A program made the translations under genes and the position numbers. Below are positions 1 through 7,855 of a stretch of 64,000 nucleotides of DNA, piece by piece. This DNA is from Hymenobacter arizonensis (GTDB taxonomy: Bacteria; Bacteroidota; Bacteroidia; Cytophagales; Hymenobacteraceae), in the NCBI RefSeq assembly GCF_900115775.1, contig NZ_FOXS01000001.1:1488001-1552000 (forward strand). The letters are read 5' to 3'. Below the pieces are notes generated by a model. The model made no database searches and had not been told where the DNA came from. It saw nothing but the letters and a program-made list of their open reading frames with translations. The number at the start of each line of letters is the position of its first letter. Positions within the stretch are counted from its first letter, which is position 1.

Positions 1-1
1 G

Positions 2-1516
2 CGCGACCTGAGCATGCACCCGCAGTCGGGCATTCGGCAGAAGGGTAAGTACCTGGGCGCGGCCCAGCTCGGCACGCGCGGCCCGGGCGGCGTGACCACC
101 AGCCTCGAACACCTGGTGGAACTGGGCCTCACCCATGTGCACCTGCTGCCCACCAACGACTTTGCAAGTATCGACGAGAGCCTGCCCGCCAGCGCCAACC
201 GCTACAACTGGGGCTACGACCCGCTGCACTACTCCGTGCCCGAAGGCACCTACGCCACTGATGCTGCCGACCCGGCCGCCCGCATCCGGGAGTTCAAGCA
301 AATGGTGGGCAACCTGCACAGCCAGGGCCTGCGCGTGGTGCTCGACGTGGTGTATAACCACACCGCCGACGCGGCCCGTAGCAGCTTCGAGCAGTTGGTG
401 CCCGGCTACTATTACCGCCACAAGCCCGACGGCAGCCTGTCTGATGCCGCGGCCTGCGGTAACGAGGTGGCCTCGGAGCGGCCCATGGTGCGCAAGCTCA
501 TTGTGGAATCGGTGGCGTACTGGGCCAAAGAGTACCACGCCGACGGCTTCCGTTTCGACCTGATGGGCATCCTCGACATCGAAACCATGCGTGCCGTGCG
601 GGTGGCGCTCGACCTGCAGGACCATTCCATTTTCGTGTACGGCGAAGGCTGGACCGCCGGCCCCTCGCCCCTGCCCGAAGCCCGTCGCGCCGTGAAAGCC
701 AACGTGGGCAAGCTGCCGCGCATTGCGGCCTTCGGCGACGAGCTGCGCGACGGCGTGAAGGGCCACTACGCCCACCAGACCGAGCCGGGCTTCGCCAGCG
801 GCCACCCCGGCCTGGAAGAAAGCGTGAAGTTTGGCATTGTGGCCGCCACCCAGCACCCGCAACTCGACTACGCAAAGGTGAATTACTCCAAAGCACCCTG
901 GGCGTCCTCGCCATCGCAAGCCATCAACTACGTGGCCTGCCATGACGACCGGGTGCTCTGGGATAAGCTCAAAGTAGCCAACCCCGGGGCTTCGGAGGAA
1001 GAGCTGATTAAGATGGATTTGCTGAGCAACACTATTGTTTTCACGTCGCAGGGAGTGCCGTTTTTGCCAGTGGGCGATGAGTTTCTGCGCACCAAGGGCG
1101 GCTCACACAATTCCTACAACCAGCCCGACAGCGTGAACCAGCTCGACTGGGGCCGTAAGGCCCGGTACCAGTCGGTGTATGACTTTTATCGCCGGCTGAT
1201 TGCGCTGCGGGCCGCGCACCCAGCCTTCCGCCTGCCCACCACGGAGCTGGTGCAGCGGCACTTGGAGTTTCTGCCCAACGTGCCCGCCGGCACCATAGCC
1301 TATCGTTTGAAAGACCACGCCGGCGGCGATGCCTGGCAGAACATTGTGGTGATATTCAACGGCAACCGCACGCCGGTGAACGTGCCCATTCCCGATGGCA
1401 AGTACACAGTGGTGCTATGCGGCGACCAGCTCAAGGAAAAAGGCATTGGCCGGGTAGAGCAGGCCGGCGCGGCCTTGCAGGTGCCCGCCAGCTCGGCCAT
1501 GATTTTGGTGCAATAG
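2..1516 (+). CDS. pulA: Type I pullulanase, C-terminal part (5' end outside window)
   Basis: Debranching enzyme that cleaves alpha-1,6 links in pullulan, starch or glycogen. The reading frame is open from base 2, so the gene starts upstream; the first ATG at 14 is internal (RDLSMHP matches the conserved stretch before the catalytic barrel). GH13 barrel features in order: YNWGYDP, typical of type I pullulanases; DVVYNHT (region I); DGFRFDLMG with the nucleophile Asp at 557-559; GEGW with the acid/base Glu at 644-646; and ACHDD near 937-951. A short beta-sandwich tail follows the barrel. N-terminal carbohydrate-binding domains would be outside the window. It lies 100 bp before pfkB on the same strand, consistent with sending glycogen- or starch-derived sugars to glycolysis. 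The family call is secure; cellular location cannot be judged without the N terminus. Confidence 0.92.
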   Translation, partial: RDLSMHPQSGIRQKGKYLGAAQLGTRGPGGVTTSLEHLVELGLTHVHLLPTNDFASIDESLPASANRYNWGYDPLHYSVPEGTYATDAADPAARIREFKQMVGNLHSQGLRVVLDVVYNHTADAARSSFEQLVPGYYYRHKPDGSLSDAAACGNEVASERPMVRKLIVESVAYWAKEYHADGFRFDLMGILDIETMRAVRVALDLQDHSIFVYGEGWTAGPSPLPEARRAVKANVGKLPRIAAFGDELRDGVKGHYAHQTEPGFASGHPGLEESVKFGIVAATQHPQLDYAKVNYSKAPWASSPSQAINYVACHDDRVLWDKLKVANPGASEEELIKMDLLSNTIVFTSQGVPFLPVGDEFLRTKGGSHNSYNQPDSVNQLDWGRKARYQSVYDFYRRLIALRAAHPAFRLPTTELVQRHLEFLPNVPAGTIAYRLKDHAGGDAWQNIVVIFNGNRTPVNVPIPDGKYTVVLCGDQLKEKGIGRVEQAGAALQVPASSAMILVQ

Positions 1517-1616
1517 TGTTGCGCTAGGTGGCCGGACAAGCCAGAAAATACTGATTTATGGCATCGTGAGGTGCACGCCTTCCGTTAAGACAATCGAAAC
1601 CTACGCACTCTCTGCA

Positions 1617-2570
1617 ATGAAAAACGTTGTCACCCTCACCCTCAATCCGGCCATCGACAAGAGCACTGTGGCTCCCCAGATAGTGCCGGACCATAAAATC
1701 CGCTGCTCAACCCCCAAGTTTGAAGCCGGTGGCGGCGGTATCAATGTGGCGCGCGCGCTTAAGCGTCTGGGCATCGATTCGAAGGCCGTGTTCACCGCTG
1801 GCGGCCCTCCCGGTGAAATCCTGCAACAGCTGCTGACCGACGAGGGCGTTGCCATTCAGCCGGTGCGTACCGAAGGCTGGACCCGCGAAAACTTCATCGT
1901 AGTAGATGCTTCCAACAACCAGCAGTACCGCTTCGGCATGCCCGGCAGATTGCTCCTCGAAGAAGAGCAGGACCAGCTTTTGGCCACCCTGGCCGGACTA
2001 AACCCCGTTCCCGATGTGCTGGTGGCCAGCGGCAGCTTGCCCCCCGGCATGGAGCCCGAGTTCATGGGCCGGATTGCCCACTGGGCCCGCAGCGTGGGTG
2101 CCAAGCTCATTGTCGACACCTCGGACAAGGCTCTGCAAAGCGCCGTGAACGAAGGGGTGTTCCTGCTAAAGCCCAACCTGGGCGAACTGAGCCGCCTGGT
2201 GGGGGCCGAATCGCTAGACACCGAATCGGCCGCCGATGCTGCCCGCACCATTATTAACGCGGGCAAATGTGAAATCGTGGTAGTATCACTGGGAGCCAAC
2301 GGCGCCTACCTCGTCACCAAGGACGAGGAGGAGCACATTGCGGCGCCCTGCGTGAAGAAACGCAGCACCGTGGGGGCCGGCGATAGCATGGTGGCCGGCA
2401 TGGTGTTCGCCCTCTGCCAGGGCCGCCCCGTGCGCGAGGCCGTGCGCCTGGGCGTGGCCTGCGGCTCGGCGGCTACCATGAATTCCGGTACTGAGCTATT
2501 CCATCAAGATGACGCGGAAAAGCTGTTTCAGTGGCTGCTGCGCCGGATGCCGCAGACGGCTGTGGCGTAG
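1617..2570 (+). CDS. pfkB: 6-phosphofructokinase II (PfkB family)
   Basis: ATP-dependent phosphorylation of fructose 6-phosphate to the 1,6-bisphosphate in glycolysis. The protein of 317 residues follows E. coli PfkB closely: TLTLNPAIDK at the N terminus, the sugar-binding glycine run GGGGINVARAL, SGSLPPGM, KPNLGELS, VVSLGANGA, and the ribokinase-family signature STVGAGDSMV with catalytic Asp256, the same number as in E. coli PfkB. I chose the ATG at 1617 because family similarity begins there; a GTG at 1566 would add 17 residues with no family match. 1-phosphofructokinase or tagatose-6-phosphate kinase are close relatives, but the similarity is clearly to the PfkB branch. It is followed by a hairpin repeat and a terminator, so it ends its transcription unit. 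Confidence 0.9.
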   Translation: MKNVVTLTLNPAIDKSTVAPQIVPDHKIRCSTPKFEAGGGGINVARALKRLGIDSKAVFTAGGPPGEILQQLLTDEGVAIQPVRTEGWTRENFIVVDASNNQQYRFGMPGRLLLEEEQDQLLATLAGLNPVPDVLVASGSLPPGMEPEFMGRIAHWARSVGAKLIVDTSDKALQSAVNEGVFLLKPNLGELSRLVGAESLDTESAADAARTIINAGKCEIVVVSLGANGAYLVTKDEEEHIAAPCVKKRSTVGAGDSMVAGMVFALCQGRPVREAVRLGVACGSAATMNSGTELFHQDDAEKLFQWLLRRMPQTAVA

Positions 2571-2645
2571 TAGGCTCAGAGAAGTGGGCATTCTGCTGGG
2601 CTTTTCAGCTTGCTAAAATTGTAGTTGAGTCGACGCTTCTTTTTG

Positions 2646-2827
2646 AACGTCATGCTGAGCGCAGCCGAAGCATCTCGCGTGCCGCAGCAATTACAATCGT
2701 CTGTCATGCTGAGCTTGCGAAGCACCTTCTCACACCACAACGGTCATTCAGAGGCGATAAGATGCTTCCTTCGTCAGCATGACAGGCGGCGCGAGCGAGA
2801 TGCTTCGGCTATGCTCAGCATGACGTT
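2646..2827. repeat. Family A hairpin repeat, nested double palindrome
   Basis: Outer arms AACGTCATGCTGAGC (2646-2660) and GCTCAGCATGACGTT (2813-2827) are perfect inverted copies and continue imperfectly through GAAGCATCTCGC. Inside sits a second inverted pair, TGTCATGCTGAGC...AGCATGACA. The same CATGCTGAGC/GAAGCATCT words recur near 13.5, 17.4, 27.8, 45.7, 46.7 and 47.8 kb. With the terminator at 2885 it fills the gap between pfkB and the next gene; short open frames across it are repeat-derived and not credible genes. Confidence 0.85.
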
Positions 2828-2884
2828 CTACATGCTCTACCATTATTGAAATGAAAAATTAGCCTTTCCATTTTGGAAAAATTC

Positions 2885-2917
2885 ATCCCCGCTGAGCCCC
2901 GTGCTCGGCGGGGATTT
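2885..2917 (+). terminator. Rho-independent terminator after pfkB
   Basis: ATCCCCGCTGAGC pairs with GCTCGGCGGGGAT (one G-T pair) around a CCCGT loop, followed by a run of T. It separates the pullulanase/pfkB unit from the ABC/OmpA cluster. Confidence 0.8.
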
Positions 2918-2983
2918 TTTGTTTAATACTCTCAATATCAATCAATAGACACAGCATCCGAAAATTAATTACGGAAACGGCAC

Positions 2984-2998
2984 TGGTATTGGCATAGC
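2984..2998 (+). promoter_or_regulatory. Possible sigma-54 type -24/-12 element
   Basis: TGG, ten intervening bases after GG, then GC (GG at 2985-2986, GC at 2997-2998), resembling the sigma-54 GG-N10-GC core and ending 27 bp before the ATG at 3025. The rest of the match to TGGCAC-N5-TTGC is poor (TAGC instead of TTGC). It is listed because a sigma-54 activator is encoded 6.5 kb downstream. Such a short core also arises by chance. Confidence 0.2.
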
Positions 2999-3024
2999 GT
3001 GGAAGTCACCAAACACACGCTGCC

Positions 3025-3732
3025 ATGGATATCCTTAACAACCTCACCAAAGTCGCCAAGGGCTTTTTCATCGAAGACGATGGACAGGCCCCGGCCGAAG
3101 CTGCTATTCCGGCACCGCAGCCGCTTCCGGCCCAGCCAGCCGCAGGCGCCGCAAAGGACTCGGCCGGGTCGGCGACAATCGTCACGCAGGCCGAACAGCG
3201 CCACCTCGACCACATCGCCAGCCTGCTAGCCGGCGACGGCAAGGACTTCGGCACCTATACCAAGATGGTGGGCAGCATGGCCAGCAGTGGCCTCACCGGC
3301 CCCCTGCTCTACCAGACGGCCTTCAACGCCTTCAACGCCCTTACTGGAGTAGACCGCCCCACGCTGCTGGCCTCGGCCGAGCAGCTGGCTCACAAGCTGG
3401 CCGACGACCGCGCCAAGGTGCTGCAGCGCCACCGCGAAAAGCTAGGCGAAACGCCCGATGCCAAAGCTCCACCCGGTCCGCTGGCGCTACTACAACAGCG
3501 CGAAAACCAACTGCAAGCCGAAGTAGCAAGCCTCACCCAGCAGCTAACCGGCAAAAGCCAGCAGCTGCGCGAAATCCAGCAGCAGGCGCAGGCCGAGCGG
3601 CAAAAGACCCAGGCCGCCCTGGCCTCCTACGAGCTAGCCAATGCCGCCGCGGCGGCCGAGCTACAGGCCCACCGCCAGGCCGCCCAAAACTTCCTCAACC
3701 CCTCTCCTTCCACCAATTCTCAAACCGCTTAA
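3025..3732 (+). CDS. Unknown protein with C-terminal coiled coil, first gene of the ABC/OmpA cluster
   Basis: I do not recognise a named family. The 235-residue protein has no signal peptide or membrane segment. It begins with an amphipathic stretch (MDILNNLTKVAKGFF), then an Ala/Pro-rich linker (about 25-55), a compact helical region (about 60-140, with ASSGLTGPLLYQ) and a long Gln/Ala/Glu-rich coiled coil (about 155-225). It ends 4 bp before the next gene, which also encodes a coiled-coil protein, so the two probably make a complex. The N-terminal amphipathic helix plus coiled coil recalls membrane-binding proteins of the PspA type in outline only. Role inferred from position: cytoplasmic partner of the ABC/OmpA machine. 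Confidence 0.75.
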   Translation: MDILNNLTKVAKGFFIEDDGQAPAEAAIPAPQPLPAQPAAGAAKDSAGSATIVTQAEQRHLDHIASLLAGDGKDFGTYTKMVGSMASSGLTGPLLYQTAFNAFNALTGVDRPTLLASAEQLAHKLADDRAKVLQRHREKLGETPDAKAPPGPLALLQQRENQLQAEVASLTQQLTGKSQQLREIQQQAQAERQKTQAALASYELANAAAAAELQAHRQAAQNFLNPSPSTNSQTA

Positions 3733-3736
3733 TGCC

Positions 3737-4729
3737 ATGAATACGCTACTTACTTCTTCTGACAACGACACCGGGCTGCCCAAGTGGCAGAAGCCCGAAA
3801 AGGTGGCCGGCCGCGTGGTGCTGGTTGGCTTGATAGGCACCGCCGTGTACTACTGGGGCGTGATTTTGCCCTTTTTGGTCGACATGGTCTTCAACAGCGT
3901 GAAGCTGGGCATTGGGCTGGGGATGCTGTTTGTGCTGTTTTTGCTGGTCACGAACAAGCGCATTCACGCCGGGCTGTGGTATGCCGGGCAGCGCGTGCTG
4001 CGCACCATGGCGGGCATTTTCGTCAACACCGACCCCATCGGCATCATGCAAGACTACATCAAAAACACCGAGCAGGAAGCCCGGAAGATGGACGCCGAAG
4101 TGACCAACATCGAAGGTGCCCACGAGCTGGTGAAGCGCAAGCTGGCCGCCAACACCACCCAGATGAAGGAATATCTGGCCCTGGCCAGCTCCGCCACCCG
4201 CCAGGGCGAGAAGGACATGGCCGAGAGCTACGCCAGCCGTGCCGCCCAGCTTGAAGACTACAACCGCCGTCTGCAGCCCATGGCCACCACCACGGCCAAC
4301 GTGAGCGTGGTGATGCGCCAGATTCTGAAAGCCGCCCTGCGCCAGATTGACGGCAGCAAATTCAAAGTAAACCTCTTGAAAGACGAATACGAGCTAGTGA
4401 AACGCACCAGCTCCGGCATGCGCGCCGCCATGAACATCCTGCGCGGCGACCCCGACAAGAAGTACTTCTTCGACCTCGCCACCGACCGCGTGGCCCAGGA
4501 CATGGCCCAGCGGCTCGGCCAAATCAAGCAGGCCATGCGCTACTCGCAGGAGTTCGTGAAGGAGATGGATATCCAGAACGGCGTGATGAGCGAGAAGGGC
4601 CAGCGCCTGCTCACCAAGTACCAAAACGGCGATTTCAACGCCGTGCTTAATGAAAAGCCGCAGGCGCAACAGTCTTACGCCGCCACTAAGAAAGCTTCCG
4701 ATGATGCCTATTCTAGCCTGCTTGATTAG
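3737..4729 (+). CDS. Inner-membrane protein with long coiled-coil domain (PspA-like in outline)
   Basis: The 330-residue protein has two adjacent hydrophobic segments (about 25-47 and 52-73) and then about 230 charged helical residues, with runs such as IMQDYIKNTEQEARKMDAEV and YASRAAQLEDYNRRL that should form coiled coils. A conserved-looking core DPDKKYFFDLATDRVAQ lies near residue 250. The shape, a membrane anchor followed by a cytoplasmic coiled-coil rod, resembles PspA/IM30-type proteins tethered to the membrane, but no family is identified by sequence. It starts 4 bp after the preceding gene, so they are translationally linked. It lies upstream of the OmpA-fused binding protein and the ABC permease and ATPase, and is a likely structural or sensing part of the same assembly. 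Confidence 0.78.
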   Translation: MNTLLTSSDNDTGLPKWQKPEKVAGRVVLVGLIGTAVYYWGVILPFLVDMVFNSVKLGIGLGMLFVLFLLVTNKRIHAGLWYAGQRVLRTMAGIFVNTDPIGIMQDYIKNTEQEARKMDAEVTNIEGAHELVKRKLAANTTQMKEYLALASSATRQGEKDMAESYASRAAQLEDYNRRLQPMATTTANVSVVMRQILKAALRQIDGSKFKVNLLKDEYELVKRTSSGMRAAMNILRGDPDKKYFFDLATDRVAQDMAQRLGQIKQAMRYSQEFVKEMDIQNGVMSEKGQRLLTKYQNGDFNAVLNEKPQAQQSYAATKKASDDAYSSLLD

Positions 4730-4781
4730 CCTGTTGCTGGCCTGCTGCTTGGTGAGCATGCTGGGCGAGCCAAGGCAACAC

Positions 4782-4901
4782 GATGGCGCGGGCCTGCGGC
4801 CCGCACCTCCGGACGACCCGAATGCCTTTCGGTAGCCTCGCTCACCGTCAGCCGGCCAGAGGCCGGTCAATAATCGGCACAGGGCAAAGCCCTGCGCCAT
4901 C
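4782..4901. repeat. Imperfect inverted repeat (family E) between genes 2 and 3 of the ABC cluster
   Basis: GATGGCGCGGGCCTGCGGCCC (4782-4802) is repeated in inverted, imperfect form as GGGCAAAGCCCTGCGCCATC (4882-4901), with a further small GC-rich palindrome (GGCCAGAGGCC) inside. It fills most of the 193-bp gap. Layout is like the other hairpin repeats here, but the sequence differs. Confidence 0.5.
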
Positions 4902-4922
4902 ATTCCTTAATTCTTCACTGAA

Positions 4923-6701
4923 ATGACAACACGTGGTAAAATCGTAATCGGCCTGCTTATCGTAGCCGCCCTTTACTTCGGCATCAATAAATTGATAGCC
5001 AGCGGAATCGTATTCAAAAAAGCCGAAACGCAGTCAGTCCTACTCAATTCGATTGAACTGCCCGCGGCTACCGGCAGCAACCGCGCCAACATCGTGGTAC
5101 CGCTGGCGCCGATGCCCGGCACCGCGCCCGCCGACAAGGGCACCAAAGTCGTGTGGGAGGTGATGGCCTGGAACAGCCAGATGGCCGGCATGCTGGCCAA
5201 CGGCGGCCCCCGCACCACCACCGGCTCCAGCATGGCCGCCAATGGCCTCGACCTGCAGATTGTGCGCCAGGACGACGTGAGCAAAATGCAGGCAGACCTG
5301 GTGAAAAACGCCCTCGACCTACAAAACAACCCCGAAACGCCGGGCCTGATTGTGAGCATCATGGGCGACGGCCTGCCCGCCTTCTCGGCCGTACAAACGC
5401 AGCTGCAGAAGGCTGGCACCAGCCTGCAAATCATCCCCTACTCGGTGGGCAAATCCTTTGGCGAAGACAAGCTGATGGCCCCCAAAGAATGGCTCGACAA
5501 CCCCAAAGTAGCCCTGGGCAAAACCATAGCCTGCTACTTGCGCGACGGCGACCAGAACATTGCCCTAAAATGGTGCGCCGACAACGGCCTGAAAGTAAAC
5601 CCCGACGAAACCACCTACGACCCCGACGCCGTGAACTTCATGGCCGCCTCCGACTTCCTGGTGGCTGCCGAAAAGTACATCCTTGGCAAGCCCGAAGAGC
5701 GCACCAAGGTGCTGAATGGCAAGAACACCGGCGTGAAAACCGACGTGGTGGCCGACGCCGTGGCCACCTGGACGCCCGGCGACGTGAACATTGCCAAGCA
5801 GCGCGGCGGCCTCGTCAACATCGTGTCGACCAAGGATTACTCCAACCAGATGCCCAACATCATGGTGACGACCAAGCGCTGGTACGATGCCCACCCCAAG
5901 CAAGTGCTGGGCCTGATGACGGCCTTTGCCGTGGCCGGCGACCAAGTAAAATCGCACCCCGAAGCCCTGGCCCGCGCCGCCGACATTTCGGCGACCGTGT
6001 ACGGCGACCAGGATAAGCCCGGCGCCTACTGGCTGAAGTACTACAAGGGCGTGAGTGAAGCCGACCGCAACGGCGAAGTAGTGGAGCTGGGCGGCAGCAA
6101 AGCCTTCAACTTCAGCGACAACCTCAACCTGTTTGGCCTGGATGAAGGCGGCACCAACATCTACGCCGCCGTGTACAAAACCTTCGGCGACGTGCAAAGC
6201 CGGCTCTACCCCAAGGAGCTGCCCAGCTACGTGCCCCTCGACGAGATGCTGGACCTCACGCCCCTGAAGAGCCTGCAGGCCCAGTACAAAGGCAAAACCG
6301 TGGCCCCGGCCGAAACCCAGCAGTTTGCCGCCGACGATGAAATCCGCCGCAGCGTGAGCAAGCGCGCCTGGAACATCGAGTTCACCAGCGGCAAGAGCAC
6401 CTTCACCCCCGCCGCCGAGCGCCAACTCAACCAACTCTTCGACGACCTGGTGGTAGCCGGTCGCCTCAAAGTAGCCGTGCACGGCCACACCGACAACACC
6501 GGCGACCCCCAAGCCAACCAGCAACTCTCCGAAGACCGCGCCATGGCCGTGCAGCAATGGCTGCAAGCCAAAAGCAGCAGCGCCTTCCCCGAAGGCCGCG
6601 TGCAGGTGTACGCCCACGGCGCCACCGTGCCCGTGGCCAGCAACATTACGGTTGACGGCAAAGCGAAGAATCGCCGAGTAGAGATTGTGCTGGGCAACTA
6701 G
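4923..6701 (+). CDS. ABC-type solute-binding protein fused to OmpA peptidoglycan-binding domain
   Basis: A 592-residue protein with an N-terminal hydrophobic anchor (about 7-27, IVIGLLIVAALYFGI), a periplasmic-binding-protein-like body (about 60-440) and a C-terminal OmpA-like domain (about 480-592). The last shows HGHTDNTGD, the SEDRAMAVQ helix and KAKNRRVEIVL, the residues that bind meso-DAP in peptidoglycan. The body contains WNSQMAGMLANGG and NIMVTTKRWYDAHP, resembling NitT/TauT-class binding proteins; databases use names such as substrate-binding/OmpA family for this fusion. The protein would sit in the periplasm, anchored in the inner membrane and holding the cell wall. The permease and ATPase follow directly. 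A free binding protein would not need a wall anchor, so the body may sense or position rather than ferry a solute. Confidence 0.82.
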   Translation: MTTRGKIVIGLLIVAALYFGINKLIASGIVFKKAETQSVLLNSIELPAATGSNRANIVVPLAPMPGTAPADKGTKVVWEVMAWNSQMAGMLANGGPRTTTGSSMAANGLDLQIVRQDDVSKMQADLVKNALDLQNNPETPGLIVSIMGDGLPAFSAVQTQLQKAGTSLQIIPYSVGKSFGEDKLMAPKEWLDNPKVALGKTIACYLRDGDQNIALKWCADNGLKVNPDETTYDPDAVNFMAASDFLVAAEKYILGKPEERTKVLNGKNTGVKTDVVADAVATWTPGDVNIAKQRGGLVNIVSTKDYSNQMPNIMVTTKRWYDAHPKQVLGLMTAFAVAGDQVKSHPEALARAADISATVYGDQDKPGAYWLKYYKGVSEADRNGEVVELGGSKAFNFSDNLNLFGLDEGGTNIYAAVYKTFGDVQSRLYPKELPSYVPLDEMLDLTPLKSLQAQYKGKTVAPAETQQFAADDEIRRSVSKRAWNIEFTSGKSTFTPAAERQLNQLFDDLVVAGRLKVAVHGHTDNTGDPQANQQLSEDRAMAVQQWLQAKSSSAFPEGRVQVYAHGATVPVASNITVDGKAKNRRVEIVLGN

Positions 6702-6708
6702 AACGACA

Positions 6709-6899
6709 ACTCCCCTCCTTGGATAAGGAGGGGATGTTCGAGCCAACGGCTCGAACGGGGGTGGTTGGATTCGTTGAACGATACCCGAACGACTGCCAAA
6801 CGACTACCCAAACGCCCCGCAAACAAGACGTTCAACGAGTCAACCACCCCAGTCAAACCTGCGGTTTGACGTCCCCTCCTCGTCTGAGGAGGGGAGTTT
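6709..6899. repeat. Family C hairpin repeat, about 190 bp
   Basis: Arms AACTCCCCTCCT (6709-6720) and AGGAGGGGAGTT (6888-6899) form the ends. Each arm carries its own small hairpin (GTTCGAGC/GCTCGAAC; GTCAAACC/GGTTTGAC), and an inner inverted pair GGGTGGTTG...CGTTGAACG/CGTTCAACG...CAACCACCCC follows. It sits between two genes of one presumed operon, so it is unlikely to be a simple terminator. The short open frames inside it are not genes. Confidence 0.8.
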
Positions 6900-6920
6900 G
6901 ACCGCCTTTCTTCGTTCCCA

Positions 6921-7694
6921 ATGAAAACGCTCTTCGCCCCCAACGCCCAACCGCCGCGCCTGTTGTTCACCACCATGGTGGCCGGCCAGGTGGCCCTCCT
7001 GCTGCTGGTGTGGCTATTCTACCCCATGCAGCTGTTCCCCAGCCTGGGCGAAGTCTTTCGCTCGCTGGGCGACCTCATCACCACCCAAGGCCTCATTCAG
7101 GAGCTGTGGGCCAGCATGACCACGGCGCTGCAGGCCCTGGCCATTGCCACGGTGCTGGCGCTGGGCATCTCCTACCTCACGGCGCTGCCCTTCTTCCGGC
7201 CCATTGCCTACGCGGCCTCCAAGATGCGCTACCTCACCCTCACTGGTCTCACCTTTTTCATGGCCCTGATGGTGAGCTCCGGGCACCAGGTGAAGCTTTC
7301 GGTGCTCATTTTCGGCGCCACGGTGTACCTGGTCACGGGCATGACGAGCGTGATTTTGACCACCACGCAAGAGGAAATGGACCACGCCCGCACCCTGGGC
7401 ATGGGCGAGTGGCGCAGCTTCTGGGAAGTGGTGGTGCTGGGCAAGCTCGACGAAATGCTGGAAGTGGTGCGCCAAAACTTCGCCATCATCTGGACCATGA
7501 TTACGCTGGTCGAAACGCTGTATCAGTCAGAGGGCGGAATCGGCCTGCTGCTGTATAAGCAAAACCGGTATTTGCACCTGGATGGCGTGCTGGCCATTCA
7601 GCTGGTGATTCTGGCCACTGGCGCCGCGCAGGACTATGTGTTTGTGCTATTGAGAAGGGTGTTTTTCCCTTACTCCTCTTTAGGAACCGCCTGA
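6921..7694 (+). CDS. ABC transporter permease (NitT/TauT type)
   Basis: Inner-membrane permease of 257 residues with about six hydrophobic segments, the first at about 16-36 (TMVAGQVALLLLVWLFY). The cytoplasmic EAA loop that docks the ATPase is visible at about 155-185: EEMDHARTLGMGEWRSFWEV, where A-x3-G matches the binding-protein-dependent permease consensus. It lies between the OmpA-fused binding protein and the ATPase, so the three should form one complex. Substrate unknown; SsuC/TauC-type permeases move sulfonates, nitrate or thiamine precursors, but the wall-anchored binding protein makes transfer of a substrate name unsafe. Confidence 0.88.
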   Translation: MKTLFAPNAQPPRLLFTTMVAGQVALLLLVWLFYPMQLFPSLGEVFRSLGDLITTQGLIQELWASMTTALQALAIATVLALGISYLTALPFFRPIAYAASKMRYLTLTGLTFFMALMVSSGHQVKLSVLIFGATVYLVTGMTSVILTTTQEEMDHARTLGMGEWRSFWEVVVLGKLDEMLEVVRQNFAIIWTMITLVETLYQSEGGIGLLLYKQNRYLHLDGVLAIQLVILATGAAQDYVFVLLRRVFFPYSSLGTA

Positions 7695-7699
7695 CGTTC

Positions 7700-7843
7700 G
7701 CCTCACCCCCCGGCCCCCTCTCCGAATAGGAGAGGGGGAGCCTGACCACTTATCATTCAGAATTTTTTCAATCAATTCAACGGCTAACCCAAGCCTCCGT
7801 GGCTCCCCCTCTCCTTTTCGGAGAGGGGGCCGGGGGGTGAGGC
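7700..7843. repeat. Family B hairpin repeat (C-tract type)
   Basis: GCCTCACCCCCCGGCCCCCTCTCC starts the left arm; the right arm ends GGAGAGGGGGCCGGGGGGTGAGGC. Each arm contains a smaller hairpin (CTCTCCGAATAGGAGAG; CTCTCCTTTTCGGAGAG). It occupies the gap between permease and ATPase. Relatives lie at 10927-11087 and 49231-49398. Confidence 0.85.
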
Positions 7844-7855
7844 GCCCACCCGCTC

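Noticed and set aside
2531-2849. Open frames with M-L-S-x-A-E-A-S type translations
   Set aside because: They consist of family A repeat DNA, and similar translations arise at other copies of the repeat.
4701-4835. Short hydrophobic open frame (44 residues) overlapping the end of the coiled-coil membrane gene
   Set aside because: It overlaps the upstream gene by 29 bp and its second half runs into the imperfect inverted repeat at 4782; no lipobox follow-up or coding bias supports it.
5565-6746. 393-codon open frame on the minus strand
   Set aside because: It lies opposite the OmpA-fused binding protein, whose domains are plain; the His/Val/Gly-rich translation is the typical mirror of GC-rich coding DNA.
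6719-6901. 60-codon open frame
   Set aside because: Lies fully inside the family C hairpin element.
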